From positions 124,001 through 188,000 of the forward strand of contig CP099607.1 in the NCBI GenBank assembly GCA_024372625.1: DNA of 64,000 nt, read 5' to 3'. A program made the position numbers and the translations under genes. This DNA is from Comamonadaceae bacterium OTU4NAUVB1 (GTDB lineage Bacteria > Pseudomonadota > Gammaproteobacteria > Burkholderiales > Burkholderiaceae_C). The notes below the pieces were generated by a model that did not search any database, had not been told where the DNA came from, and saw only the letters and a list, made by a program, of their open reading frames with translations. This document shows, piece by piece, positions 32,150 to 44,512 of the stretch. How positions within the stretch are numbered: position 1 is the first letter of the stretch; every line of letters begins with the position of its first letter.

Positions 32150-33673
32150 ATGAGCGCTACGACAAATCGGCTGACCGCTTCACTCGCCAGCCTCGCCTGC
32201 GTCGCGCTGGTCGCGGCCTGCGGCGGCGGCGGCGGTGACAGCGGGTCCGGCAGCACCACGGGCAGCGGCACGGTCGTGCCGAACACCTCGGCCCAGACCC
32301 CGCAGGTCGCCACGCCCACCCCCACCCCGACGCCCACGGTGACGACGCCGACGACCGCGCCGACGGTGACGCCGACGCCCACGCCGACGCCCGTGGTCAC
32401 CGTGCCGGCCGCGACGCCGCTCGCGCTGGCCAAGGCGGCGGCGGCCACCGCGCCGACGACCGTCGCGGCGATTCCCACCCGTACCGGCCCGGTGCCGACG
32501 CTGCTGGCCTCCGGCGAAACGCCGGCCTGGGCCTATCAGCGCTACTGGATCTCGGGCGAGGGCAGGAACAACGGCAACGGCGACGCCGCCGACAACCCGC
32601 GCCTGAACACCGTCGCCTACATCTACAACTTCGCCAAGTGGGCCAAGCGCTCGGCCGGCGTCACCAACAACATCAACGACGGAAGCAAGGCCGACTACTG
32701 GACCACCGGCGCCGACTACGGCGGCTCGCAGGCCTACATCGGCATCCGGACCAATTCCCGCTATGTCGCCATGCCGTCGCAGATCTTCTGCTCCATGTCG
32801 CTGGTCGTGGACGGCCGGACGATCCCCTCGGGCATCGACTACACCGCCAACAACCAATACGCGGTGTGGGACCTGGGCACCAACGAGGCACGCAACCTGG
32901 TCCTCACCGGCTGCTCGGGTGCCTGGATCTCCGAGGTCGTCATCGAGACCGGGGCCACGATCGCGCCCTACGACTTCACGGTGGAGAAGCCCGTGACGGT
33001 CTCGTTCACCGGCGACAGCTACCTCGGCCACTCGGCGTTCAAGGAGACGGGCATGAGCTTCGTCGACATGCAGGCCCGTCTGCTGGGCGCCATGGCCACC
33101 ACCGCGACGCACGTCGGGGGCACCGGATACCGCATGGAGATCAACGGCGACAGCCTGACGCGCGCCAGCTCGGCGCCGCGCATGGCCCGTTTCACGGAAG
33201 CCAGCCCGACGATCATGATCGTGGAGCTGGGCATCAACGACCTGTGGCCGGGCACCGGTCCCACCACGCTCGAGGCGATGAGGACGGTGCTGCAGGGCGC
33301 CCGTGCCGCGAACCCGAACAGCGTGCTGGTGGTGGTCGGTCCGTGGGAGCCGAACGAATCCGACACGACCAACCTGAACGGCAGCGACATCGCCGTCGTC
33401 AACGCGCTCTCGACGATCGTCGAGTCCCTGCCGGGACCGTGGGTGGTGCTGGACAACATCCGCGGCAACTGGAAGACCAGCCAGGGCACGTCGCGGGCGT
33501 CCCTGCGCGGTCCGTGGCAGACCGGCGAGGGCCGCACGGGTGCGCCCACCGGCGTCGGCAACGGCGACACGTGGCTCAACGCCGACGGCGTGCACCCCAC
33601 CACCCCGGTCGGCATCGTCGGCCTGGCCGAAGTGCTGACGACCGAGCTGCGCGCCGCCCTGGCGTCGATGTAA
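32150..33673 (+). CDS. SGNH/GDSL-type hydrolase lipoprotein with Thr-Pro linker
   Basis: This is a 507-residue secreted lipoprotein. The signal peptide ends LVAAC with lipidated Cys24, followed by Gly5. Residues 35-85 form a Thr/Pro-rich repeat linker (TPTPTPTVTTPTT) that probably spans the envelope. A beta-rich region comes next. The C-terminal SGNH hydrolase domain has block I FTGDSYLG with Ser290, block III ELGINDLW with Asn363, and block V NADGVHP with Asp479 and His482. It is likely a surface esterase, for example a carbohydrate O-deacetylase. It is divergent from an O-acyltransferase, which fits a modify/remove pair. Confidence 0.87.
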   Translation: MSATTNRLTASLASLACVALVAACGGGGGDSGSGSTTGSGTVVPNTSAQTPQVATPTPTPTPTVTTPTTAPTVTPTPTPTPVVTVPAATPLALAKAAAATAPTTVAAIPTRTGPVPTLLASGETPAWAYQRYWISGEGRNNGNGDAADNPRLNTVAYIYNFAKWAKRSAGVTNNINDGSKADYWTTGADYGGSQAYIGIRTNSRYVAMPSQIFCSMSLVVDGRTIPSGIDYTANNQYAVWDLGTNEARNLVLTGCSGAWISEVVIETGATIAPYDFTVEKPVTVSFTGDSYLGHSAFKETGMSFVDMQARLLGAMATTATHVGGTGYRMEINGDSLTRASSAPRMARFTEASPTIMIVELGINDLWPGTGPTTLEAMRTVLQGARAANPNSVLVVVGPWEPNESDTTNLNGSDIAVVNALSTIVESLPGPWVVLDNIRGNWKTSQGTSRASLRGPWQTGEGRTGAPTGVGNGDTWLNADGVHPTTPVGIVGLAEVLTTELRAALASM

Positions 33674-33813
33674 ACCACGCCGCACAGCGCCACGCGGCGC
33701 GACGTCGGCAATACTGCGCAGGTGACGCCCGCCAGCCCGATCCGGGCCGGAGGGCGCCATGCGGTCCGGGTCGTGACCGGGCGTCGCCCGGCCCCGTGGC
33801 CTGGAGCCGGACA

Positions 33814-34614
33814 TTGGAAACCGCCGCGTCGGATTGCTGGATCGACGGCCCGGAGGGCCGGATCTTCGCCAGGCGATGGTCGCCCGCCGGCGAGGCCGCG
33901 GCCGGCGTCCCGGTCGTCCTGCTGCACGACTCGCTCGGCTGCGTCGCCCTGTGGCGGGATTTTCCCGCCGCCCTGAGCGCGGCGACCGGACGCCAGGTCG
34001 TCGCCTACGACCGCCCGGGCTTCGGACGTTCCGATGCGCGCACCACCCGGCCATCGCTCGATTTCATCGCCGAGGAAGCGACCCGGTACTTCCCGGTCGT
34101 GCGCGCGGCCCTGGGCATCGACCGCTTCGCCGTCGTGGGCCACAGCGTCGGTGGAGGCATGGCCTGCCACGTCGCCGCGGCGGCGCCGCACGCCTGCGAG
34201 GCGCTGGCGACGCTGTCGGCACAGGCGTTCGTCGAGGCGCGGACGCGCGCCGGCATCCAGGCCGCGAAGGCGCGGTTCGACGATCCCGCCGAGGTCGAAC
34301 GGCTCGCCAGGTACCACGGACCGAAGGCGGCCTGGGTCGTCGACGCCTGGACCGGTTGCTGGCTCGACCCGGCCTTCGGCGACTGGTCGCTGGCGCCGGT
34401 GCTGCCGCGCGTGGCGTGCCCGGTCCTGGCGCTGCACGGCGAACGCGACGAATACGGCAGCGACCGCCACCCGGCGGCGATCGCCCACGGCGTCGGCGGA
34501 CCGGCGCGCTTCGAGGTCCTGCGCGACGTCGGCCACGTGCCGCACCGCGAGCAGCCCGAGCGGGTCGTCGCGCGGCTCGCGGCGTTTCTCGCCGCCCGGC
34601 CGGGCCGGCCATGA
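33814..34614 (+). CDS. Alpha/beta hydrolase
   Basis: This 266-residue cytosolic alpha/beta-hydrolase has HDSLGCVALWRDFP (oxyanion region), VVAYDRPGFGRSD, the nucleophile elbow VVGHSVGGGMA, the acid in LALHGERDEYGS and the catalytic His in RDVGHVPHREQPE. No signal peptide is present. The TTG at 33814 is preferred because GGAG ends 7 nt upstream; a GTG at 33796 is an alternative. The stop overlaps the start of the EamA exporter gene, so the two are coupled. An ester, lactone or C-C hydrolase activity is possible; the substrate is unknown. Confidence 0.85.
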   Translation: METAASDCWIDGPEGRIFARRWSPAGEAAAGVPVVLLHDSLGCVALWRDFPAALSAATGRQVVAYDRPGFGRSDARTTRPSLDFIAEEATRYFPVVRAALGIDRFAVVGHSVGGGMACHVAAAAPHACEALATLSAQAFVEARTRAGIQAAKARFDDPAEVERLARYHGPKAAWVVDAWTGCWLDPAFGDWSLAPVLPRVACPVLALHGERDEYGSDRHPAAIAHGVGGPARFEVLRDVGHVPHREQPERVVARLAAFLAARPGRP

Positions 34615-35537
34615 ACCGTCCCGATCCTCCCACGCGTCCCCTGCGCCGGGCGCTGCTCTGGGTCGTGGTCCTGACGCTCGTCTGGGGAACCAACTGGGTG
34701 CTGCTGCCGATCGCCGTCAGGGAGGTGTCGGTCTGGACCTTCCGCTCGACGTGCCTCCTGGGCGCCGGCCTGCTGTCGCTGGGCATCGCGCGCGGCCTGC
34801 GGCTGTCGCTGCACGTGCCCCGGGCCCAGCGCCCCGCGCTGGTCATGGCCGCCCTCGTCTACCTGGTGGTCTGGAACGTGGGCAGCACCTACGCGGCGGT
34901 GCTCATCCCCTCGGGCCAGGCGGCCGTGCTCGGCTTCACCATGCCCCTGTGGGCCACCCTCGTGTCGTGGCTGGTGTTCGGCGAGCGGCCTTCGGCGCGC
35001 CTGCTGGGCAGCCTGGCGCTGGCGGCCTGCGGGGTGGGCTGCCTGGCCTGGGCGGCGCGCCATTCCTATGCCTCCGCGCCGCTGGGATTCCTGCTGGGCC
35101 TGCTCGCGGGACTCGGATGGGCGGGTGGCACGCTCATCCTCCAGCGCGGCGCCCTGCGCATCTCGCCGATCGTCTCCACGGGGTGGCAGCTGCTGATCGC
35201 CGGGGTGCCCATCGCGCTGGTGGCCGCGGCGACGGGCACCGGGGCGGCCTTCGTGCCGTCCTGGACGACGCTGCTCGTGATCGGCTACGTCACGATCGTG
35301 CCCATGGTCCTGGGCAACATCGCCTGGTTCTCGATCGTCGGGATGCTGCCCGCCTCGGTCTCGGGACTCGCCACCGTGATGGTTCCGATGGTCGCCATGG
35401 CCACCGGTGCCGTCGTCCACGCGGAGCCGCTGGGGCTCCTGCAGCTCGCGGCGATGGCGTGCTGCGCGACGTCCCTCCTGCTGGTGGTGCGCTCGCCGCG
35501 CGCGGGCGGCAGCGGCACCGGCGGCGAGGCGCATTGA
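34611..35537 (+). CDS. EamA / DMT-superfamily exporter
   Basis: This 308-residue membrane protein has ten hydrophobic helices arranged as two EamA repeats. The first opens LVWGTNWVLLPIAVREVSVWTFRS and closes MPLWATLVSWLVFGERPS; the second is GWAGGTLILQRGALRIS ... VPMVAMATGAVVHAEPLG. The [TP]-W-[AG] and GE-P motifs ending each half are typical of drug/metabolite exporters. It is coupled by ATGA to the alpha/beta hydrolase, so it may export the product or toxic substrate of that enzyme. Confidence 0.9.
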   Translation: MNRPDPPTRPLRRALLWVVVLTLVWGTNWVLLPIAVREVSVWTFRSTCLLGAGLLSLGIARGLRLSLHVPRAQRPALVMAALVYLVVWNVGSTYAAVLIPSGQAAVLGFTMPLWATLVSWLVFGERPSARLLGSLALAACGVGCLAWAARHSYASAPLGFLLGLLAGLGWAGGTLILQRGALRISPIVSTGWQLLIAGVPIALVAAATGTGAAFVPSWTTLLVIGYVTIVPMVLGNIAWFSIVGMLPASVSGLATVMVPMVAMATGAVVHAEPLGLLQLAAMACCATSLLLVVRSPRAGGSGTGGEAH

Positions 35538-35552
35538 CGCCGGGGGCCGCCG

Positions 35553-35570
35553 GATTACAGAAATGTAATC
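35553..35570. promoter_or_regulatory. CzcR/CopR-type operator upstream of czcI
   Basis: The perfect 7-bp inverted repeat GATTACA-GAAA-TGTAATC closely matches the box recognised by CopR/CzcR/IrlR-type heavy-metal response regulators. It lies 117 bp upstream of czcI and is the likely binding site of the regulator encoded at 42485-43168. Confidence 0.75.
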
Positions 35571-35686
35571 TCGCGGTCCGCGATCCCGCGTGTTTTCGGG
35601 CCTAGCATCCCCGGGGCCGGCACGAGGGCCACGGGTCCCGCCGCCGCGCCACCGCCACCGCCCGAGACCCCGATCGCCGACCCCTC

Positions 35687-36064
35687 ATGACCCGCTGGTT
35701 CCTCATCGTCCTGATGATGCTGCTGCCGGCCCAGTTCAGCTGGGCGGCGGCCGCGCCGTACTGCGCGCACGAGAGCAACCCCATCTCGTTTCACGTCGGG
35801 CATCACGCCCATGTGCATGAGGGTGCTTCGCCCGAGGCCAAGCACACGCCGTCCGAGCCGGACAAAGAGGCGTCCAAGACGCCTTTGGCCTCGGACCACA
35901 GCGACTGCCACTACTGCCACGGGGTGGCGGGCCAGCTCGCGTCCCCTGCCGCGCCGCAGTTCGAACTGCCCGCGCGCCATGTCGTCCTGGCGGTCGCCAT
36001 CGCACGCCTCGAAGGCAGTCGAATCACCAGCATCGAACGCCCTAAATGGGCACGCGCCGCTTGA
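35687..36064 (+). CDS. czcI: CzcI-like small periplasmic metal-resistance protein
   Basis: This is a 125-residue protein with a Sec signal (MTRWFLIVLMMLLPAQFSWAAAA), the MLLPAQFSWAAAAPYC start being characteristic of CzcI. The mature part is His/Cys-rich (CAHESNPISFHVGHHAHVHE, SDCHYCHG), consistent with periplasmic Zn/Co/Cd binding. In Cupriavidus, czcI precedes czcCBA and modulates its expression; the same order is found here. Base composition and codon choice are less extreme than in flanking genes, a sign that the metal cluster was acquired. Confidence 0.85.
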   Translation: MTRWFLIVLMMLLPAQFSWAAAAPYCAHESNPISFHVGHHAHVHEGASPEAKHTPSEPDKEASKTPLASDHSDCHYCHGVAGQLASPAAPQFELPARHVVLAVAIARLEGSRITSIERPKWARAA

Positions 36065-36163
36065 GCCGACGCGTTTGCTTCCAACCCCCACACCCTTGCA
36101 GATGATGGTTTGACAGACAACGCGTCGGATTCCTTGGTCTCGTTCCTATGACTGGAGAATTCG

Positions 36164-37510
36164 ATGTGCAGGTTTTTCGTGCCGTTCGCCCTGGCGTTGA
36201 CGGCCTTCGCGGGCAGCCACGCGCTGGCCCAACCCCAAGGCATGGGGACCACAGCGCCCATGGCGCCACCGCCCGGTGGTTCGCTCCCGCTGTCCGCTCC
36301 CTTGGCTCCCCCGGTGGCGCCCGGGTCGGTGGCCTTGCCGCCACTCACGCTCGCCGGTGCGATTCGCACCGCGCTCGACAACAACCCTGAGATCCAGGTC
36401 GCGCGCCGCGAGATCGAAGCCGCCCAGGGCGAACGCATCCAGGCGGGTGTGTTGCCCAATCCGACCTTGACGGCGCAGATGGAGGACCCCCGGCGCGACA
36501 GCCGCACCAACACGGTCTTGCTGAGCCAGCCCTTCGAGCTCGGCGGCCAGCGTGCTGCCCGCATCGTGGCTGCCGAACGCGCGCTCGATGTGGCCCGTGT
36601 CCAGCTCGAAGCACGGCAAGTGGCCTTGCGCGCCAGCGTCACGGCGGCCTTCTTCGTCACCCTGACCACGCAGGACCGCGTCGCGCTCGCGCAGAGTTCG
36701 CTCGAACTCGCCGCGCGCGGCAGCCTGGCGGCGAGCAACCGCGTGCGCGCGGGCAAGGTCTCGCCGCTGGAGGAAACCCGTGCCCGGGTGGCCGAAGCCG
36801 GCGTTCGCCTGGAGCTCGTCCAGGCCCAAGGCGAACTCCAGACCCAACGGCAACAGCTGGGCACGTTGCTCGGCCGCCCGGCCCTGGACCAGACGCTCGA
36901 CGGCAACGCGTTGACGATGCCCGGCTTGCCGAGCGTCCAGGACGTCGAGGCCCGCTTGCCCGGCGCACCGGCAACCCGCGAGGCACAACTGCAGGTGCAG
37001 CGCTTCGCTGCCCTGGCGAATGTCGAACGTGCGCGACGCATCCCCGACATCACCGTGACCGCGGGTGGCCAGCGCGACCAGACGCTCGGGCGCAACCAGG
37101 CCATCGTCGGCATCTCGGTCCCGCTGCCGATCTTCGACACCAACCGCGGCAACATCGCTGCTGCAATCAGCCGGCGCTACCAGGCCGAGGACCAGGCCGC
37201 CGCCACGGCGCTGCAGCTGCGCTCGGACGCCGCCACGGCGCGCCAGCGCTACGCCAGCGCGCTGGCCGAGGTCGACACGCTGCAGCGCGACATCCTGCCC
37301 GGCGCCCTGACCGCCTTCAACGCGGCGACCACCGGCTTCGAACTGGGCAAGTTCGCCTTCCTCGACGTCCTGGACGCCCAGCGCACCCTGCTGCTGGCGC
37401 GCGCCCAGTACCTGCGCGCACTGGCCGAAGCGCACCGCGCCGTCACCGACATCGACCGCTTGCTGGGCGATCCGGCCCTGTCCAGCGGCCTTTCCCTCTC
37501 CAATCCCTGA
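36164..37510 (+). CDS. czcC: CzcC: outer-membrane channel of the CzcCBA efflux system
   Basis: This 448-residue TolC-superfamily protein (two OEP repeats) has a signal peptide ending near AGSHALAQ. A Pro-rich linker leads to LTLAGAIRTALDNNPEIQVARREIEAAQGERIQAG, and the second OEP half includes ISVPLPIFDTNRGNIAAA. These are usual CzcC landmarks. It forms the outer-membrane duct for the HME-RND pump. GGAGAA lies 6 nt upstream of the ATG. Leu-TTG codons are frequent in this gene compared with most genes in the window. Confidence 0.93.
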   Translation: MCRFFVPFALALTAFAGSHALAQPQGMGTTAPMAPPPGGSLPLSAPLAPPVAPGSVALPPLTLAGAIRTALDNNPEIQVARREIEAAQGERIQAGVLPNPTLTAQMEDPRRDSRTNTVLLSQPFELGGQRAARIVAAERALDVARVQLEARQVALRASVTAAFFVTLTTQDRVALAQSSLELAARGSLAASNRVRAGKVSPLEETRARVAEAGVRLELVQAQGELQTQRQQLGTLLGRPALDQTLDGNALTMPGLPSVQDVEARLPGAPATREAQLQVQRFAALANVERARRIPDITVTAGGQRDQTLGRNQAIVGISVPLPIFDTNRGNIAAAISRRYQAEDQAAATALQLRSDAATARQRYASALAEVDTLQRDILPGALTAFNAATTGFELGKFAFLDVLDAQRTLLLARAQYLRALAEAHRAVTDIDRLLGDPALSSGLSLSNP

Positions 37511-37520
37511 AGGACTCATC

Positions 37521-39095
37521 ATGGTTCAACCACGGTCCACGGCCGCCGGCCGACCCAGCCGCAAGCAGCTCGTCGTCATCGCCTGCCTCATCGCGCTCGG
37601 CGTCGTCGCCGGTGCCTTCATCCTGCGCGGCGGCGCGGCGTCCAGGCCGGGTGAGGGCGCCGAAGAGCATGCCGAGCACAGCGAAACTGCGAAATCCGAA
37701 GGCAAGGACGATGGCCACGGTCATGGCGAAGAAGGTGCCGGCCATGCGGAGGAAGTGCCCAAGGGTCCCAACGGTGGGCAGCGCTTCACCGAGGGTGACT
37801 TCGGCCTGGAACTGCTGCTGGTCGAGGAGGGCGGCGTCCCGCGCTACAAGGCCTGGGTCTACAACAAGGACAAGCCCGCACCGCTCGAAGGCAATGCGGT
37901 CACCTTGTCGCTCACACGCCCGAACGGCGAGACGCAGGAAATCAACCTCACGCCCAAGGGCGGCGTGCTGACCAGTGACCAGGGCGTGCCTGAGCCGCAT
38001 GTCTTCGAGGCCACCGTGGCCGTGCAAACGCCTACGGAGTCCTACCTGTTCACCTTCGCCGAGATGGAAGGCAAGGTCGAGATGACCGAGACCCAGATCC
38101 AGGCGGCCAGCATCAGCCTGGAGACCAGCCGGCCCGCCAGCATCCGCAGCGCGCTGCAGTTCCCCGGCGAGATCAGGTTCAACGAGGACCGCACGGCCCA
38201 CATCGTGCCGCGTGTGGGTGGCGTGGTGGACAGCGTGAGCGCCAACCTGGGCCAGAAGGTCAAGCGCGGCCAGGTGCTGGCCGTGGTCTCCAGCGCCATG
38301 GTTTCGGAACTGCGCTCGGAACTTCGAGGGTCGCAGCAGCGCCAGGCCCTGGCGCGGACCACCTACGAGCGCGAGAAGACACTCTGGGAGCAGAAGATCT
38401 CTCCAGAGCAGGACGTCCTGCAGGCACAACAGACCTTGCGTGAAGCCGAGATCTCGGTGGCCAACGCCACGCAGAAGCTCCTGACCCTGGGTGCGTCCAC
38501 CGGCGGCAGCTCGCTGGGCCGGCTGGAGCTGCGCGCACCCTTCGACGGCATCGTCATCGAGAAGCACGTCGCCCTGGGCGAGGCCGTGCGGGAGGACACG
38601 ACCGTGTTCACCATCTCCGACCTGTCGAACGTGTGGGCCGAGCTCAACGTGCCCGCGCGCGATCTGTCCCAGGTCCGCGTGGGCGAGCGGGTGGTGGTAC
38701 GCGCGGGCGCATCGGACGCGACGGCCGATGGCAGGGTGTCCTATGTGGGCTCGCTGCTGGGCGAGCAGACGCGTACGGCGCGTGCGCGGGTGGTCTTGCC
38801 CAACCCGCAGGACGCCTGGCGCCCGGGCCTGTTCGTCACGGTCGAGGTGGTGGCCAACGAGGTGAATGCGCCCGTGACGGTGGCTGCATCAGCCATCCAG
38901 ACGCTCGCTGAAAAACCCGTCGTCTTTCTGAAGGTCGAGGGCGGCTTCGTGCCGCAGGCCGTGCAGCTCGGGCGCAGCGACGGCAAGCGCGTGGAAGTCA
39001 CGAGCGGTCTGAAGCCCGGCGCGAACTACGCGGCCGCTGGCAGCTTCGTCGTCAAGGCGCAGCAGGGCAAGGGCTCCGCGACGCACACCCACTGA
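37521..39095 (+). CDS. czcB: CzcB: periplasmic adaptor of the CzcCBA efflux system
   Basis: This is a 524-residue membrane-fusion protein. An N-terminal anchor helix (residues 12-35) is followed by a His/Glu-rich metal-binding stretch (HAEHSETAKSEGKDDGHGHGEE). A CzcB-specific N-terminal beta domain comes next, then the barrel-sandwich lipoyl domain (GVVDSVSANLGQKVKRGQVLAVV ... GIVIEKHVALGEAVREDT) and a hairpin in between. The beta-barrel and membrane-proximal domain end in AQQGKGSATHTH. It couples the CzcA pump to CzcC and may deliver Zn/Co/Cd from the periplasm. The gap to czcC is 10 bp. Confidence 0.93.
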   Translation: MVQPRSTAAGRPSRKQLVVIACLIALGVVAGAFILRGGAASRPGEGAEEHAEHSETAKSEGKDDGHGHGEEGAGHAEEVPKGPNGGQRFTEGDFGLELLLVEEGGVPRYKAWVYNKDKPAPLEGNAVTLSLTRPNGETQEINLTPKGGVLTSDQGVPEPHVFEATVAVQTPTESYLFTFAEMEGKVEMTETQIQAASISLETSRPASIRSALQFPGEIRFNEDRTAHIVPRVGGVVDSVSANLGQKVKRGQVLAVVSSAMVSELRSELRGSQQRQALARTTYEREKTLWEQKISPEQDVLQAQQTLREAEISVANATQKLLTLGASTGGSSLGRLELRAPFDGIVIEKHVALGEAVREDTTVFTISDLSNVWAELNVPARDLSQVRVGERVVVRAGASDATADGRVSYVGSLLGEQTRTARARVVLPNPQDAWRPGLFVTVEVVANEVNAPVTVAASAIQTLAEKPVVFLKVEGGFVPQAVQLGRSDGKRVEVTSGLKPGANYAAAGSFVVKAQQGKGSATHTH

Positions 39096-39108
39096 GGCGG
39101 AAGCACGC

Positions 39109-42375
<3,267 letters not shown>

Positions 42376-42484
42376 CCCGGCGACGGCCACGGACGCGCGA
42401 CGCGCGTACGCTCGCCGCAGCCCCACCGCGCGAGCCCGACCCCATGCCTTCCGCCTCCTGCCGATCGTCCGGCGCCATCGCGCC

Positions 42485-43168
42485 ATGAGGATCCTCGTCG
42501 TCGAGGACGAGCCCAAGCTGGGCGACTACCTGCGCAAGGGCCTGAGCGAGAGCGGCTTCACCGTCGACCTCGCGCGCACCGGCACGGAAGGCCTGACCAT
42601 GGCGCTGGAGGGCGCCTACGACGCGCTGGTGCTGGACGTGATGCTGCCCGGCATCGACGGCTTCGCCGTCCTGGCGGCGGTGCGCAAGGCCCGGACGATG
42701 CCGGTGCTCATGCTGACCGCGCGCGACGAGGTGGCCGACCGGGTGCGCGGCCTGCAGAGCGGCGCCGACGACTACCTCTCCAAGCCCTTCGCGTTTTCCG
42801 AACTGCTGGCGCGGCTGCAGGCCCTGCTGCGGCGCGGCGAGTTGCGCGAGGTCACCCGCTACGCCCTGGGTGACCTGACGCTCGACATGACGACCCGCCG
42901 GGCCACGCGCGCCGGGCAGCGCCTGGACCTGACGGCCAAGGAGTTCGCGCTCCTGATGCTGCTGCTGCGCCGCCAGGGCCAGATCCTGTCGCGCACGCTG
43001 CTGGCCGAGCAGGTGTGGGAGATGAACTTCGACAGCGAGACCAACGTGGTCGAGGTCGCGATCCGGCGCCTGCGCGCCAAGATCGACGACCCGTTCCCGG
43101 ACCGGCTGCTCCACACGGTGCGCGGCATGGGCTACGTGCTGGAGCGCCGGGCGGAGCCCGGCCCGTGA
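42485..43168 (+). CDS. czcR: OmpR-family heavy-metal response regulator
   Basis: This 227-residue regulator has a receiver domain with the acidic pocket [12 protein letters not shown], phosphoacceptor Asp51 in [12 protein letters not shown], and Lys in YLSKPFAF. A winged-helix DNA-binding domain ends [12 protein letters not shown]. The LRRGE and [21 protein letters not shown] segments are those of the CusR/CopR/CzcR subgroup. It overlaps the sensor kinase start by GTGA. The inverted repeat at 35553-35570 upstream of czcI is the probable target. Confidence 0.9.
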   Translation: MRILVVEDEPKLGDYLRKGLSESGFTVDLARTGTEGLTMALEGAYDALVLDVMLPGIDGFAVLAAVRKARTMPVLMLTARDEVADRVRGLQSGADDYLSKPFAFSELLARLQALLRRGELREVTRYALGDLTLDMTTRRATRAGQRLDLTAKEFALLMLLLRRQGQILSRTLLAEQVWEMNFDSETNVVEVAIRRLRAKIDDPFPDRLLHTVRGMGYVLERRAEPGP

Positions 43169-44484
43169 CGGCGGGGTCGGCCCCGCCGTCGATCCAGGCG
43201 TCGCTCTCGCGCTGGTTCGCCCTGCAGACGCTCGTCGGTCTGAGCGCCCTCTGCGCCGTCGTCTACGCCCTCACGGCCTGGAACTTCCAGCTCAAGCAGC
43301 GTGGCGAGTCCGAGCGCCATGCCGAGCGCGTCGTGCGCCTGCTGGCGCGATCCGGCGGCGATCCGGCGCCACCCGCGCTCGCGCCCCGCCTGGACGATTT
43401 CCTGCGCACGCACGACGACATCGCCGTCGTCCTGCGGGACGGCGCGCGCACGCTCTACGCATCCCGGACGGAGGACCCGTCGACCCGGTGGCGCTGGACG
43501 CCGATCGACCTCGAGGACGTGCCCGGACTCGGCGCCGATGCGACGCTGTGGCTGGGCGTGGACGTGCGCGAGGACGAGGCGCTCCTGCGCCGCCTGGGCC
43601 TGACCCTCCTGGGCGTGGCCGTGCTGGGCGCGATGCTGGTGTCGCTGACGGGCGTGCTGCTGGTGCGGCGTGGCCTGAAGCCGCTGCAGCGACTCGCCGC
43701 CCAGATGGCGGCCACCGGCCCCGAGTTCGCGGACCGCCGCATCGACGCGGACACGTACGCCCTGGAACTCGTGCCCTGGATCGACCAGTTCAACGCCCTG
43801 CTGGAACGCGCCGAGCAGGCCTACCGGCAACTCGAGGCCTTCAACGCCGACGTGGCGCACGAACTGCGCACGCCGCTGGCCAACATGATCGCGGAGGTCG
43901 AGGTCGAACTCGCCCGGCCGAGGTCCCCCGAGGCGCTGCGCGACGCGCTGATCTCTAACCTGGAGGAGACGCGGCGCCTGTCGGCCATCGTCGCCGACAT
44001 GCTCTTCCTGTCGAAGGCCGACCGCGGCGCGACGGCCCGGCGATCCGCCCCGGTCAGCCTGGCCGCGCAGGCGTCGGCGGTGGCGGAGTTCCACGAAGCC
44101 GAACTGGAGCAGGCGGACCTGCGGGTGCGGGTGCGTGGCGACGCGATGGCACGCATCGACGTGTCGCTGGTGCGCCGGGCCCTGTCCAACCTGCTGGGCA
44201 ACGCGATCCGCTACGCGACGCCCGGGACGACCGTAGAGATCGGCATCCAGGCCGGGCCGGAAGCGACCTGGCTGCGGGTGGCCAATCGCGGCGTCGCGCT
44301 GCCCCCGGACGCGTTGCCCCACCTCTTCAAGCGCTTTTTCCGCGCCGAACGGTCCCGCGCGCGGTCGTCGGCCCACCACGGCCTGGGGCTCGCCATCGTC
44401 GCGGCCATCGCGCGCATGCACGGCGGGGAGACCTCGGCGCGCTCGGCCGACGGCCGCACCGAGGTGTCGTTCTCGGTGCGCTGA
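43165..44484 (+). CDS. czcS: Heavy-metal sensor histidine kinase
   Basis: This is a 439-residue membrane kinase. Helix 1 is at about residues 18-38. A periplasmic sensor of roughly 110 residues (with [15 protein letters not shown]) follows, then helix 2 near 150-172 and a HAMP domain. The H-box is [16 protein letters not shown], the N-box [13 protein letters not shown], and the ATP lid includes [18 protein letters not shown]. The periplasmic part is shorter than in CzcS of Cupriavidus, so metal specificity is uncertain. It starts with GTG overlapping the response-regulator stop. It converges on the P-type ATPase gene. Confidence 0.9.
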   Translation: MTAGSAPPSIQASLSRWFALQTLVGLSALCAVVYALTAWNFQLKQRGESERHAERVVRLLARSGGDPAPPALAPRLDDFLRTHDDIAVVLRDGARTLYASRTEDPSTRWRWTPIDLEDVPGLGADATLWLGVDVREDEALLRRLGLTLLGVAVLGAMLVSLTGVLLVRRGLKPLQRLAAQMAATGPEFADRRIDADTYALELVPWIDQFNALLERAEQAYRQLEAFNADVAHELRTPLANMIAEVEVELARPRSPEALRDALISNLEETRRLSAIVADMLFLSKADRGATARRSAPVSLAAQASAVAEFHEAELEQADLRVRVRGDAMARIDVSLVRRALSNLLGNAIRYATPGTTVEIGIQAGPEATWLRVANRGVALPPDALPHLFKRFFRAERSRARSSAHHGLGLAIVAAIARMHGGETSARSADGRTEVSFSVR

Positions 44485-44512
44485 CCGGGGCCGGGCGTCC
44501 GGGCGCCGGCGA

